Shown: positions 44,083 to 53,493, counted from the first letter of the stretch. The stretch is 64,000 nucleotides of DNA from an uncultured Roseobacter sp. (GCF_947491795.1 NZ_CANLKW010000001.1:186001-250000), one strand, 5' to 3'. Numbers and translations: made by a program. Notes: generated by a model not told the origin, from the sequence alone.

Positions 44083-45462
44083 ATGGAAGTTGCAATTCTT
44101 TTCGCCATGGTCGTTGGTCTGATGCTGATCGGCGTCCCCATCGCTGTCAGCCTTGGCATGTCCTCTATCGTCTTCCTGCTGGTGCTGTCTGACACTTCGC
44201 TGGCCTCAATTGCGCAGACGCTTTTCCAGGCGATGGCGGGTCACTATACGCTTTTGGCAATTCCGTTCTTCATTCTGGCGTCCAGCTTTATGTCCACGGG
44301 CGGTGTGGCCCGGCGGATCATCCGGTTCTCCATTGCGCTGGTGGGCCATTTGCCAGGCGGCCTCGCGATTGCGGGCGTCTTTGCCTGTATGCTTTTTGCG
44401 GCCCTTTCCGGCTCGTCCCCTGCGACGGTTGTGGCAATTGGTTCCATTGTGATCGCAGGTATGCGCCAGGTCGGCTATACCAAGGACTTTGCCGCAGGTG
44501 TTATCGCCAACGCAGGCACCCTGGGCATTCTGATCCCACCGTCGATCGTGATGGTTGTCTATGCATCCGCGACAGACGTATCGGTGGGCCGGATGTTCCT
44601 GGCGGGCGTCATTCCTGGTCTTATGGCAGGCACGATGCTGATGGTGACCATCTACATCATTGCGAAACTGCGCGACCTGCCCAAAGGAGAATGGCGTGGC
44701 TGGGGCGAGGTGTTTGAAAGCGGTCGCGAGGCAGGCTGGGGCCTCTTCCTGATCGTGATCATTCTGGGCGGCATCTATGGCGGTATCTTTACCCCGACAG
44801 AGGCGGCAGCTGTTGCTGCTGTTTATGCCTTTTTCATTGCTTCTTTCGTGTACCGCGACATGGGGCCTTTGCACACCGAGGGCGATGAAAATCGGAATCT
44901 GTCGCTGATGCAGAAGCCTGTCGCCCTGGTGACCGCCTTCTTTCACCGCGACACAAAAAATACCCTCTTTGAGGCGGGCAAACTGACCGTCACGCTGATG
45001 TTTATCATCGCCAACGCGCTGATCCTGAAACATGTGCTGACGGACGAGCAGATCCCGCAGCACATTGCGGCTGCCATGCTGGATGCAGGGTTCGGGCCGG
45101 TTGTGTTCCTGATCATTGTGAACGTGATCCTGCTGATCGGGGGGCAGTTTATGGAGCCTTCGGGCCTGCTGGTGATTGTCGCACCCCTGGTGTTCCCGAT
45201 TGCGATTGAGCTGGGGATTGATCCCATTCACCTCGGCATCATCATGGTTGTGAATATGGAAATCGGTATGATTACGCCGCCCGTCGGTCTCAACCTCTTT
45301 GTGACCTCCGGCGTGGCAAACATGCCGATGTGGGCGGTTGTCAAAGCGGCGCTGCCCTTTACGGCGGTGCTCTTTGTCTTCCTGATTATGGTAACCTATA
45401 TTCCGATCATCAGCACCTGGTTGCCAACCACGGTCATGGGTCCGGAGATTATCATTAAATAG
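44083..45462 (+). CDS. dctM: TRAP transporter large membrane subunit
   Basis: A 459-residue DctM permease of the ion-transporter superfamily, with about 12 helices. Visible family blocks are LFAALSGSSPATVVAIGSI, GTLGILIPPSIVMVVYA, LGGIYGGIFTPTEAAAVA and ITPPVGLNLFVTSGVA. Together with DctP and DctQ it drives sodium-linked uptake of C4-dicarboxylates such as succinate, malate and fumarate. A long reading frame on the opposite strand is a shadow. Confidence 0.95.
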   Translation: MEVAILFAMVVGLMLIGVPIAVSLGMSSIVFLLVLSDTSLASIAQTLFQAMAGHYTLLAIPFFILASSFMSTGGVARRIIRFSIALVGHLPGGLAIAGVFACMLFAALSGSSPATVVAIGSIVIAGMRQVGYTKDFAAGVIANAGTLGILIPPSIVMVVYASATDVSVGRMFLAGVIPGLMAGTMLMVTIYIIAKLRDLPKGEWRGWGEVFESGREAGWGLFLIVIILGGIYGGIFTPTEAAAVAAVYAFFIASFVYRDMGPLHTEGDENRNLSLMQKPVALVTAFFHRDTKNTLFEAGKLTVTLMFIIANALILKHVLTDEQIPQHIAAAMLDAGFGPVVFLIIVNVILLIGGQFMEPSGLLVIVAPLVFPIAIELGIDPIHLGIIMVVNMEIGMITPPVGLNLFVTSGVANMPMWAVVKAALPFTAVLFVFLIMVTYIPIISTWLPTTVMGPEIIIK

Positions 45463-45473
45463 GCTGATGTTGG

Positions 45474-45530
45474 CGGGGGCTCTGCCCCCGTGCGTGCCGC
45501 GCTCCCCCGGGATATTTTCAGCCAGAAGAA
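45474..45530. repeat. Dispersed intergenic repeat, copy 2
   Basis: Hairpin CGGGGGC-TCT-GCCCCCG (45474-45490) and, after 12 bases, a block starting CCCCCGGGATATTT and ending GCCAGAAGAA (45504-45530). The block matches the one between coxL and coxM with two differences. It lies between the convergent dctM and tpiA and may also end transcription. Confidence 0.6.
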
Positions 45531-45535
45531 AGAGT

Positions 45536-46282
45536 TCAGCTGGCCGTCAGCGCTGCAATGATGGGGGAGAAATCATCTGCTGTCAGGCTGGCGCCGCCGA
45601 CGAGCGCACCATCGACATCTTTGGTGCCAAAGATGTCGGCGGCGTTGCCCGGTTTGACAGAGCCGCCATAGAGCAGGCGGATTTTATCCCCTTCCGGACC
45701 GAAACGCGCGACGAGGTCGGCCCGCAGGGCGGTGTGAACCTCTGCGATCTGGTCCAGTGTCGGGATTTTGCCGGTGCCGATGGCCCAGATCGGTTCATAG
45801 GCGACGACGAGCGTGGCGCCGGTGCTGCCCTCAGGCACGGAGTTTTCGAGTTGTGCCCGGATCACAGGCAGGGCCTCGCCGGCCTCGCGCTGTTCCAGGC
45901 TTTCGCCTATGCAGACGATGGGTACCAGTCCGCAGCCCTGCGCTGCGGCTGATTTGTCACGCACAGCAGCATCTGTCTCGCCATAGGTTTCGCGGCGTTC
46001 CGAATGTCCGGTGATCACGTAAGCCGCGCCGGTTTCGGCGATCATAGGGGCTGCGATGTCGCCTGTGTGGGCCCCTTTGTCTGATGCGTGGCAGTCCTGG
46101 GCACCAACAGCCACGGGACCGGTGCCCGCACGCTTAGCCGCAGACATAAGCAGATGGGCAGGCGGGCAGATAACAATATCGCATCCACTGTCGCTGTGCG
46201 CGCTGGCCAGCGCACTGATCATATCGAGACCTGCGACCGAGCCGTTCATTTTCCAGTTTCCCGCTGCCATTTTCCGCCGCAT
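45536..46282 (-). CDS. tpiA: Triosephosphate isomerase
   Basis: Interconverts dihydroxyacetone phosphate and glyceraldehyde 3-phosphate. The 248-residue protein starts MRRKMAAGNWKMNGS, with catalytic Lys in NWKMN, His in GHSERRETYGE and Glu in VVAYEPIWAIGTG; GGSVKPGNA binds phosphate. The start at 46282 is supported by GGGAGAG. A longer frame upstream lacks homology. Confidence 0.96.
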   Translation of the reverse strand: MRRKMAAGNWKMNGSVAGLDMISALASAHSDSGCDIVICPPAHLLMSAAKRAGTGPVAVGAQDCHASDKGAHTGDIAAPMIAETGAAYVITGHSERRETYGETDAAVRDKSAAAQGCGLVPIVCIGESLEQREAGEALPVIRAQLENSVPEGSTGATLVVAYEPIWAIGTGKIPTLDQIAEVHTALRADLVARFGPEGDKIRLLYGGSVKPGNAADIFGTKDVDGALVGGASLTADDFSPIIAALTAS

Positions 46283-46406
46283 GATGCTCTCCCTTTGATT
46301 GCTGACTGCGTTGGTACCAGGAAACACGGGCCTCGGCAAACAGGGTATGGGTTGCACCGGCCTGAGCCCTGTGGCAGGGGCAGAGCAGGTGATTTTCGAG
46401 GGTGTC

Positions 46407-47309
46407 ATGGTTCCTGCAATCGATCTGAACAAGCTGAGCGCCGGTGACGGTGATGCGCTGGCCGCGATGCATAAAGCGGCGACGGAAATCGGGTTTGCCA
46501 TCGTACACAATACGGCCCTGAGCGCGTCACGGGTGGAGGAAGTGATTGCCGTCTACCGCGCATTCTTTCACCTACCGGCTGCGGAAAAAGCTAAGATCGA
46601 CATGGCCCGGACCGGTGCCAACCGGGGGTGGGGCGCGCCGGGGTCCGAGCAGGTCGATCCGGAGGCGAACCCGGATTACAAGCAGTTCTTTGACAGCGGT
46701 TTCAACCTGCCAGCCGGCGATCCACGTGCGGATCTGGCCGTGTATGCACCAAACCACTGGCCGGATACGCCGGCGGAATTTCAGGATGTCATCAGTCGCT
46801 ACTACAGTGATGCCTGCGATGTGGCCATGCAGGTTTTGCGCGGGTTGGCCGCGTCAATCGGTGCGCCGGGGGACTATTTCGATGGCGCGTTTGATGCGCC
46901 TATGGCGCTGCAGCGGGGGAATTTCTATCCGTCGCGCCCCGCATGGGCAACGGAGCGTGATTTTGGGATTGCGACCCACACTGACTATGGCTGTCTGACG
47001 TTGCTGGCGACAGATGGCTCTCCGGGGCTCGAGGTGCGCAAACGTGGCGGCGGCTGGATTCCCGTGAGTGCGCCACCGGGCGCTTTTATCATCAACTTTG
47101 GCGAGATGATGGAGCTTTGGACACAAGGGAAGGTTCTGGCAACGCCCCACCGCGTCGTTGGCGGCGATAACGAGCGGATATCTGTCCCGCTGTTCTTTAA
47201 CCCGTCCTCAGATACCGATGTTGCACCGCCAGGTGCTGCTCAGCGTATTCTGGCCGGCGATCACTTGCAGGCGCGCTTCAGCGAAACCTACGTTCATCTC
47301 AAAAACTAG
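46407..47309 (+). CDS. 2-oxoglutarate/Fe(II)-dependent oxygenase (isopenicillin N synthase family)
   Basis: A 300-residue double-stranded beta-helix oxygenase. The iron ligands are the H-x-D of ATHTDYGCLTLL and the distal histidine of ATPHRVVGGDN; the 2-oxoglutarate arginine is in ERISVPLFFNP. The N-terminal DIOX_N part is VPAIDLNKL...GFAIVHNTAL. Substrate unknown. It is a single gene between tpiA and an iscA-type gene. The start ATG 46407 was chosen as the first after GAGGGTGTC; the reading frame is open further upstream. Confidence 0.87.
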   Translation: MVPAIDLNKLSAGDGDALAAMHKAATEIGFAIVHNTALSASRVEEVIAVYRAFFHLPAAEKAKIDMARTGANRGWGAPGSEQVDPEANPDYKQFFDSGFNLPAGDPRADLAVYAPNHWPDTPAEFQDVISRYYSDACDVAMQVLRGLAASIGAPGDYFDGAFDAPMALQRGNFYPSRPAWATERDFGIATHTDYGCLTLLATDGSPGLEVRKRGGGWIPVSAPPGAFIINFGEMMELWTQGKVLATPHRVVGGDNERISVPLFFNPSSDTDVAPPGAAQRILAGDHLQARFSETYVHLKN

Positions 47310-47332
47310 CAGATCACAAACTGGCAGGGTGT

Positions 47333-47677
47333 TCAGCCGAATTTGATCGATTCACCGCAGCCGCAGGCTTCGGTCACATTCGGATTGCGGAACTTGAAAC
47401 CGGATTCCAGCAGCGTGGTTTCATAGTCGATTTCCGTGCCGAACAGGAACATCTGTGCCATCGGAGCAATCATCACCCGTGCGCCGTCCTGCTCGACAAC
47501 TTCGTCGTTCGGATCCGTCGCTTCAACGTATTCCATGGTATATTCCATGCCCGCGCAGCCGCCTTTTTTGACGCCGATGCGCAACCCGGCATGGCCTGCC
47601 GATTGCATCAGCTTCGATACCTGTGCTGCGGCTTTGGGGGTCAGTGTGACCGCTTGTTTGCCGGGAATACCAAACAT
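47333..47677 (-). CDS. IscA/SufA-type iron-sulfur carrier
   Basis: A 114-residue HesB/IscA-family protein. The three Fe-S cysteines lie in KKGGCAGMEYTMEY and EACGCGESIKFG. The N-terminus MFGIPGKQAVTLTPKAAAQV is typical of the SufA-like members of alphaproteobacteria. It acts in Fe-S cluster transfer. GGAGAAGG precedes the ATG. The SufT-like gene follows upstream in the same direction, so both belong to Fe-S assembly; the core suf genes are not in this window. Confidence 0.92.
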   Translation of the reverse strand: MFGIPGKQAVTLTPKAAAQVSKLMQSAGHAGLRIGVKKGGCAGMEYTMEYVEATDPNDEVVEQDGARVMIAPMAQMFLFGTEIDYETTLLESGFKFRNPNVTEACGCGESIKFG

Positions 47678-47806
47678 GACCTTCTCCTTCATCCTCAATT
47701 TAAGAGGTTGTGGTTCCCGCGACAAGCTGTGGCGCCGAAATTCGCGTTATTGTGCGACCGACTTTGCCGCTAGACACTGTTCTTCGGCAGGCAGGCTGAC
47801 GGTTTT

Positions 47807-48169
47807 TCACATAAAGCCCAGTTCAAGCCTTGCTTCGTCAGACATCATGTCCATCCCCCAGGGCGGCTCCCAGACGAGTTCGACGTCGACATGCCGGACA
47901 CCGGGGATCGGCTCCACTGCGTCGGCGATCCAGCCCGGCATCTCACCTGCGACAGGGCAGCCGGGAGCGGTCAGGGACATTTTGATCTGAACGTCGTTTT
48001 CGCCACTGATATCAATGGTGTAAATCAACCCCAGTTCATAGATGTTCACTGGAATTTCAGGATCATAGACCGTACGACAGGCGTCTACGATCTGCTCATA
48101 CAGCGGATGATCCGTACTGGAGGGCGCAATCAGCGGCGCGCCTTCGAGCGGTTCGGGTGCATTCGTCAT
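47807..48169 (-). CDS. DUF59/MIP18-family Fe-S assembly protein (SufT-like)
   Basis: A 120-residue protein of the MIP18/DUF59 family, with VYDPEIPVNIYELGLIYTID, the single conserved cysteine in LTAPGCPVAGEMPGW and VWEPPWGMDMMSDEAR. These proteins help mature Fe-S enzymes. It is separated from the iscA-type gene by about 130 bases on the same strand. Its promoter region has the inverted repeat ATCCTTA-N9-TAAGGAT. Confidence 0.85.
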   Translation of the reverse strand: MTNAPEPLEGAPLIAPSSTDHPLYEQIVDACRTVYDPEIPVNIYELGLIYTIDISGENDVQIKMSLTAPGCPVAGEMPGWIADAVEPIPGVRHVDVELVWEPPWGMDMMSDEARLELGFM

Positions 48170-48184
48170 GGAGGCCTCACTTTG

Positions 48185-48207
48185 ATCCTTAGCGTTTATA
48201 TAAGGAT
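48185..48207 (-). promoter_or_regulatory. Inverted repeat upstream of the SufT-like gene
   Basis: ATCCTTA (48185-48191) and TAAGGAT (48201-48207) form a 7-base-pair inverted repeat 16 bases upstream of the start codon. The gap contains TTTATA, so it may overlap a promoter. A role in iron- or Fe-S-dependent control is plausible but unproven. Confidence 0.35.
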
Positions 48208-48526
48208 TGTGAAGCGAGCGGTAAAGAGGTGAAGCAGCCCGGTGACCGCCAGGATCCTCTGTTACGGGTCTGTACCGACGCCCAGCCGGGACAAACGATG
48301 TCGCGGGCTGTGGCAGCGATGTGTGGTCAGGTCGGTTCGGTGGCCAGGTCCAGGCGTCAACAAACTGTATTGCGCAGTCGAAAAATGTGGTAGACCGTTG
48401 CAGCTCCCGACACTCCATATCCGTCAGCATTTTTGATCCAAAGATTGTGTTTTGAGCAACCGTGTCCGCTTTGATGAACAGGCGCGTGGGCGCGGCAAAA
48501 ACGGGCTCTGAAAACTGATCGGTGGA
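48208..48526. other. Intergenic region before the HWE kinase gene
   Basis: About 320 bases with no convincing gene on either strand. It ends with CTGATCGGTGGA just before the kinase ATG. No sigma-factor consensus such as GGAAC-N16/17-CGTT was seen. Confidence 0.35.
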
Positions 48527-49525
48527 ATGACTATGACTCTTGACTATCTGGAAATCGAAGACGACCAGCACCGCCGGAATACGGCCGCGCTTGAAGCCGC
48601 ACAGATAGGTGTTTTTGAATTTGAGCCAAAGTCCTCGCGGGCGTTCTGGGACGACAGAGTCCGTGATCTCTGGGGCGCAGGGCCCGACGAAGAAATCGAC
48701 TATGCCTACGTGATCTCCCGTGTTCATGAAGAAGACCGCGACTACCACAACCGGGAAACTCAGAAAGCTCTGGATCCCGGTGGCAACGGAAAAATGGACA
48801 TCGAATACAGGCTGACGGAACGGGAAAACCAGTCAGAACGATGGATCAGGGCGAAAGCACGCACACTTTTTGTGAACGGTGAAGCTGTGCGGCTCGTAGG
48901 GACAGTCGAGGACATCACGACCAGAAAGCTGGCGCAGTTACGAAACAAGCTGTTGCTGCGGGAATTGCAGCACCGGCTGAAAAACACTCTGTCAGTTGTC
49001 AACGCGGTCGTGCAGACCTCGCATCAACAGCATCAGTCGGCGAGCGATTTCGCAGAATCCCTTAAAGGCCGTATATTCGCGATGTCATACGCGCAGGAAC
49101 TGCTGCAAAAAAATGACTGGCAGGATGTCTGGCTGTCCGAGATCTGCGAAACAGTCATGTCGCGACTGCTGGGCAGTACCGACCGCATCGATATGCATTG
49201 GGAAAACGACCTGCTCATTCCGGAGCAATACGTTCTGACTTCGTCAATTGCGATTCACGAACTGACTACCAACTCGATGAAGTATGGAGCGCTGAGCGAT
49301 ACGGCGGGTTCCGTTACGCTGAGCGGATCCAGAAGCGGTGCCTCAGAGCGTTTTGAGTGGCGGGAGTGCGGCGGCCCGGAGGTGGTTTCCGGACCTTTCC
49401 CGGCGAACGGTTTTGGAAGTGTGCTTCTGTGCGAAATCTGGCCGGAAGAACTCAACGGCACGTCGACCTACTTCGGGAATGCGCAGGGCGCCGTTTTTCA
49501 GTTGTCACTGGAAGGCGTGCTGTAG
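48527..49525 (+). CDS. Soluble HWE-family sensor histidine kinase with PAS domain
   Basis: A 332-residue cytoplasmic kinase without membrane helices. A PAS domain occupies about 25-135 (GVFEFEPKSSRAFWDDRV...GTVEDITTRK). The HWE features are H149 in LRELQHRLKNTLSVVNAVV, the HE pair in IAIHELTTNSMKYGAL (244-245) and W-R-E at 278-280. The C-terminal ATP lid is short. The receiver gene after it starts inside the stop (TAGTG), so they form a pair. HWE kinases often serve light or general stress responses, but no phyR or ecfG-type sigma gene is nearby. Confidence 0.9.
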   Translation: MTMTLDYLEIEDDQHRRNTAALEAAQIGVFEFEPKSSRAFWDDRVRDLWGAGPDEEIDYAYVISRVHEEDRDYHNRETQKALDPGGNGKMDIEYRLTERENQSERWIRAKARTLFVNGEAVRLVGTVEDITTRKLAQLRNKLLLRELQHRLKNTLSVVNAVVQTSHQQHQSASDFAESLKGRIFAMSYAQELLQKNDWQDVWLSEICETVMSRLLGSTDRIDMHWENDLLIPEQYVLTSSIAIHELTTNSMKYGALSDTAGSVTLSGSRSGASERFEWRECGGPEVVSGPFPANGFGSVLLCEIWPEELNGTSTYFGNAQGAVFQLSLEGVL

Positions 49526-49902
49526 TGGGGGGAGGACGCGAAGGTATTCTGATCGTCGAAGATCAGTGGTTACTGGCCAGAGAACTTTCGGCGTCTGTAA
49601 ATGATGAGGGCCTTCAGACGCTGGGCCCCTGCAAAGATGTGGAATCAGCGCTGAATGTGCTGAAGAGCACGCGGCCACAGGCAGCAATCCTGGACATCAA
49701 TCTCGGGTCAGGAGGAACCAGCGAACCCATCGCAGAAGAGCTCTCACTGCTCGGTGTCCCCTTTGCATTTCTGACCGCCTACAACGATGACAATCCTGTC
49801 GTGCGCAAGTTTCCGCAGGCCCGTTATGCGAGTAAACCCATGAGCCTGTATCAGCTCAGGCAACTCCTGAGCGATTTGACCCGAAAGGACGCGCAGCACT
49901 GA
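49525..49902 (+). CDS. Single-domain response regulator paired with the HWE kinase
   Basis: A 125-residue receiver domain only. The acidic pair is E12-D13 in ILIVEDQWLLARE, the phosphorylated residue is D57 in AILDINLGSGG, and FLTAYND and the K of RYASKPMS complete the site. Because it has no output domain, it must act by protein contact or as a phosphate sink. The most likely start is GTG at 49525, overlapping the kinase stop. Confidence 0.87.
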   Translation: MGGGREGILIVEDQWLLARELSASVNDEGLQTLGPCKDVESALNVLKSTRPQAAILDINLGSGGTSEPIAEELSLLGVPFAFLTAYNDDNPVVRKFPQARYASKPMSLYQLRQLLSDLTRKDAQH

Positions 49903-50474
49903 CCGAAATCAGTTTTGTTCCGTAATCCGTTGTTTTCGCAGGCGACAGCCGCGAAGAGTTTCTGGTTCAGGCACAGTCCGCTGCGGTGAATAATTCCTGG
50001 GTGAATGGTCCGCATACCCGGGGCCCATTCAAAGAAGATATCGGAAACACCCAGGAACTGACATAACTGTTCACAGCTGGCGAACTGGTTGGTATTTGCG
50101 GGCTCAGAGGATTTACTCCCTGTTTTGAGGGATTTCTGTGCCTCTCTGAGAGAATAGACGCACATGACATCGAGCGTGCATTGCCGTCCCGAAGCCATGC
50201 TGGCAACTGAATTCGAAGGACACCGGCGCGCGCGCCGTTCCGGGGTTTTTCTCTGGCCTGAAATCTCTTTGACACGGCGCCCTTTGCGGTCTTCCGGTCA
50301 GCGCAACTCTCAGCGTCCTTCGGAAAAAGACAAACGGGCTGAGGCATGGCGTACAGCGGGTGGAAAAATACATGCAGGTATGAATTTCCGTCAATTCGCA
50401 CGATTCTGTTAAGGTGCTGTTAACCTTAGTGAACGCAAAAAGGTGGCCTGACCAAGACCGAATACGAGACCTGT
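49903..50474. other. Unexplained poorly coding stretch
   Basis: About 570 bases in which no reading frame looks like a known family. A minus-strand frame (49851-50198, 115 codons) overlaps the receiver gene and has no ribosome site or homology I recognise. A short inverted repeat TAAGGT-N7-ACCTTA lies at 50410-50428, probably in the promoter of the next gene. This may be a decayed gene. Confidence 0.4.
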
Positions 50475-50675
50475 GTGAATACCGATCCTGATCCTGAGAA
50501 CATCCAGTGGGTCATCGAAGTTATCGACGAACTCCGCGAATTTGCCCAGGCCAATAACCTGCCAGAATTTGATCGCAAGCTGATACGGCTTGCACAGACG
50601 GCGCGACTGGAAAGTAACGGGCAGCTGCCTGTTCCGGGAGCAGCGCGCCAGGGTGTCAGCAAACTGGCCGGATAA
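50475..50675 (+). CDS. Short hypothetical protein
   Basis: A 66-residue protein, MNTDPDPENIQWVIEVIDEL..., mostly helical (VIDELREFAQANNLPEFDRKL). The start codon is GTG at 50475; there is no strong ribosome site, so the exact start is uncertain. Its acidic, helical look matches other short cytoplasmic proteins in this window but I do not recognise the family. It precedes ppk2. Confidence 0.5.
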   Translation: MNTDPDPENIQWVIEVIDELREFAQANNLPEFDRKLIRLAQTARLESNGQLPVPGAARQGVSKLAG

Positions 50676-50778
50676 CGCTTCCTCCTGTAAATTTGTGAAA
50701 TTGTCGGCATTGACCAGGATCAAAGACGGTATCGGCTGTCCGGTGCATGATCTGTCGTGCGATGACAGGAGCGACAGG

Positions 50779-51666
50779 ATGGATCAGAAGCTGAAAACAC
50801 AGGCCCTGCCGGAGGACGCAGAGGCCCGGAGCACGGCCCGGGGTAGCGATCAGTCAGCCGCCCGGGCAGGGCGGTTGGGCCGCCGTGAGTATGAGGCTGC
50901 CAAGGCTGAGCTGCAGGTTGAGCTTTTGAAAGTGCAGCACTGGGTGCAGGACACCGGCCAGAAATATGTGATGTTGTTTGAGGGGCGCGATGCGGCCGGC
51001 AAGGGCGGGACAATCAAGCGTTTCACCGAGCACCTTAATCCGCGCGCAGCCCGGGTTGTCGCGTTGAACAAACCGACGGACGAAGAACGCGGGCAGTGGT
51101 TTTTCCAGCGCTATATCAAGCATTTGCCCACCAGAGGGGAAATCGTTCTTTATGACCGGTCCTGGTACAACAGAGCAGGTGTGGAGCGGGTGATGGATTT
51201 TTGCAAACCAGAGGAGTATCTGGAATTTATGCGCCAGACACCCGAATTTGAAAGGATGCTGGCGCGCTCTGGCATCCGGCTTTTCAAATACTGGTTTTCA
51301 GTGACGCGGGATGAGCAGCGCGCGCGGTTTAAATCGCGTGAAACCGATCCGCTGAAGATGTGGAAACTGTCGCCCATTGATCGGGCCAGCCTCGACAAGT
51401 GGGACGATTACACCGAAGCAAAAGAAGCCATGTTTTTCTATACTGACACGGCGGACGCGCCCTGGACTGTGATCCGCTCAGACGACAAAAAGCGGGCACG
51501 GATCAATTGTATGCGTCATTTCCTGTCCGGCCTCGATTACCCTGACAAGAACCCGGCGGTGGCGGTGCCGCCCGATCCCGAAATCGTGCACAGCGCCGAA
51601 AATGTGGTGCATGCGGCCGATCATATCCTGGCCAGCTCGCTGCATCCCAAAACCCGCAGATCCTGA
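50779..51666 (+). CDS. ppk2: Polyphosphate kinase 2
   Basis: A 295-residue PPK2 that makes nucleoside triphosphates from polyphosphate. The Walker A is FEGRDAAGKGGTIKRF, the Walker B region is YDRSWYNRAGVERVMDF, and the lid module residues are in ARFKSRETDPLKMWKLSP. Length and single-domain structure fit a class I PPK2. The start ATG 50779 is used because the N-terminal extension in the longer frame is not conserved. Confidence 0.93.
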   Translation: MDQKLKTQALPEDAEARSTARGSDQSAARAGRLGRREYEAAKAELQVELLKVQHWVQDTGQKYVMLFEGRDAAGKGGTIKRFTEHLNPRAARVVALNKPTDEERGQWFFQRYIKHLPTRGEIVLYDRSWYNRAGVERVMDFCKPEEYLEFMRQTPEFERMLARSGIRLFKYWFSVTRDEQRARFKSRETDPLKMWKLSPIDRASLDKWDDYTEAKEAMFFYTDTADAPWTVIRSDDKKRARINCMRHFLSGLDYPDKNPAVAVPPDPEIVHSAENVVHAADHILASSLHPKTRRS

Positions 51667-51681
51667 GCCGGTGACCGCTTG

Positions 51682-53061
51682 TCAGCTTTTGCGTTTGCGG
51701 GCCGGGCGGGGTTTTACCTGAAGCTCGATCTCGTCGTAAAGCTTGCCGACGATATCCTTGCCAGTGGCCTTTTCGATGCCTTCAAAGCCTGGGGAAGAGT
51801 TCACTTCCAGCACTTTTGGCCCCGCAGAGGAGCGCAGCAGATCGACACCGGCCTTGCCCAGACCAAAGGCCCGCGCGGCCCGGACGGCTGTTTCACGCTC
51901 CTCTTTGGTGATCCGCACTACTTTGGCAGAGCCGCCCCGGTGCAGGTTCGAGCGGAAATCACCCTCGGCACCTGTGCGTTTCATCGCAGCGACCACTTTG
52001 CCCGCGACCACCAGACAGCGGATGTCCTCGCCGGCGGCTTCTTTGACAAAATCCTGCACCAGGAAATTCGCCTTGAGGCCCCGGAAGGCGTCGATTACGG
52101 ATTCGGCCGCTTTTTTTGTTTCGGCCAGAACAACGCCTTTGCCCTGGGTAGATTCCAGAAGCTTCACGATCAGAGGTGCCGTGCCCACAAGTCCCATCAG
52201 ATTTGACGTATCTTTGGGCGAGGCGGCAAAAGCGGTGGAGGGCATGCCGATTTTCTTGGTGGCCAGCACCTGATGGGCATGCAGTTTGTCCCGGCTGGCT
52301 GTGATGCCCGCGCTGCCATTTACACAGTAAGTGCCGATCGCCTCGAACTGGCGGATCACAGCGGTGCCATAGGGCGTAATAGATGCGCCGATCCGCGGAA
52401 TGACCGCATCATACCGGGGCAGGCGCTTGCCGTCATAATGCACCTCGGGTGCCATAGTATTTATGGCCATATAACAGCGGGTTGTGTCAATTACTTCAAC
52501 CGTATGGCCGCGCGCCTCGCCGACCTCCACAAGGCGGCGGGTGGAGTAGTTGTCCTCCCGGCTCAGTACTGCAATGCGCAGCGCCCGTTTGGGTGCGCGC
52601 TGTTTGAGAGCGGCTGTATGATAGTCATCGTAGCTCAGCTCGGGTTGCAGATGCTTTTCCGTCGGGGAAATCGAAATGTGATCGGCCAGTGCCTGACGCC
52701 CCAGGAGCATCCGCGAGGACATCTGCTGGCGGTTGGTCAGGGTAATCTCAATCGGCCATGATTGCCCGCCAACGGTCAGGGATGAGGAAATGACGAACCG
52801 CTGCTCTGTCTCGCCGTTGGAGGAGGTAACTTCACGCCGATCAACCAGTGGTGCGGAACAGGTGATGGCCACATCATTTCGGCCCGCGATGGGGTGCACG
52901 TTAAAGCGTACTTTGGGCGTTTTTGCAGGCCCGAACACCTCGATGTCATGCGCATGCAGCGCAGAGGTGCGCGCGCCGGTATCAATCTTTGCCTTGATCG
53001 CCGGGAGCCCCAGTTCCGGCAGTGATACCCATTCTTCCCAGCCGAATGTCAGCTTTTCCAT
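51682..53061 (-). CDS. rimK: Fusion of a RimB-like zinc protease domain and a RimK-type ATP-grasp ligase
   Basis: A 459-residue fusion. Residues 1-145 are an aspartic-protease-like domain of the ATP-dependent zinc protease (RimB) family, with [19 protein letters not shown]. From about 160 ([18 protein letters not shown]) to the end is an ATP-grasp ligase like RimK, which adds glutamate to ribosomal protein S6, with [13 protein letters not shown] and [14 protein letters not shown]. Fusing both makes a bifunctional modifier and trimmer plausible. The basic tail [10 protein letters not shown] is unusual. Convergent with ppk2. Confidence 0.9.
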   Translation of the reverse strand: MEKLTFGWEEWVSLPELGLPAIKAKIDTGARTSALHAHDIEVFGPAKTPKVRFNVHPIAGRNDVAITCSAPLVDRREVTSSNGETEQRFVISSSLTVGGQSWPIEITLTNRQQMSSRMLLGRQALADHISISPTEKHLQPELSYDDYHTAALKQRAPKRALRIAVLSREDNYSTRRLVEVGEARGHTVEVIDTTRCYMAINTMAPEVHYDGKRLPRYDAVIPRIGASITPYGTAVIRQFEAIGTYCVNGSAGITASRDKLHAHQVLATKKIGMPSTAFAASPKDTSNLMGLVGTAPLIVKLLESTQGKGVVLAETKKAAESVIDAFRGLKANFLVQDFVKEAAGEDIRCLVVAGKVVAAMKRTGAEGDFRSNLHRGGSAKVVRITKEERETAVRAARAFGLGKAGVDLLRSSAGPKVLEVNSSPGFEGIEKATGKDIVGKLYDEIELQVKPRPARKRKS

Positions 53062-53211
53062 CTGTTTACCCCTGTCGTTTTGTTTGCACCATGGGGTAAC
53101 AGCCACGGCTCCAGACCTCAACCGGATGCCGCCGGGACAGATTGTCCGCCCCAGTCGGGCCCGACGTCACATCGCACAGGTTTCGGTAATTATGACTGTA
53201 TTTACAGTGAT

Positions 53212-53493
53212 TTATAAGTCATCGTTGATGTCGCGGGTGATGACCTTTGCGCCACTGGACTGGCCCCGGAACGCGATGCGCAGACCGATCCACGCCAGCA
53301 GGGACACACCGGCAAAGACCGCCAGCAGTGCTGATGCAGATGGGATGTATCCGAAACCAACCAGCCCCGCCGTGATCAGCGCGCCGATGGCAAAGCCCAG
53401 AAAGATAAATCCGGGTGCGAATACTTCGATGATCGCGAGGATGATCGCGACGGCCACCCACAGCCACCAGATACCGAGAAACGCGTCGATCAT
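53212..53493 (-). CDS. Short NfeD-family membrane protein
   Basis: A 93-residue protein with two or three hydrophobic helices (WWLWVAVAIILAIIEVFAPGFIFLG is the region, residues 9-33, and LLAVFAGVSLLAWIGLRIAF). It is a short NfeD, without the serine-protease domain, as found next to SPFH-domain proteins. Its start overlaps the stop of the SPFH gene by 4 bases. Together they would form a membrane microdomain module. Confidence 0.86.
   Translation of the reverse strand: MIDAFLGIWWLWVAVAIILAIIEVFAPGFIFLGFAIGALITAGLVGFGYIPSASALLAVFAGVSLLAWIGLRIAFRGQSSGAKVITRDINDDL

Noticed and set aside
44206..45231. 341-codon minus-strand frame opposite dctM
   Set aside because: Composition (His, Asn, Gln-rich) is that of an antisense of a hydrophobic protein.
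49851..50198. 115-codon minus-strand frame after the receiver gene
   Set aside because: Overlaps the receiver gene by 52 bases, no ribosome site, no family resemblance; kept only as part of an unexplained region.
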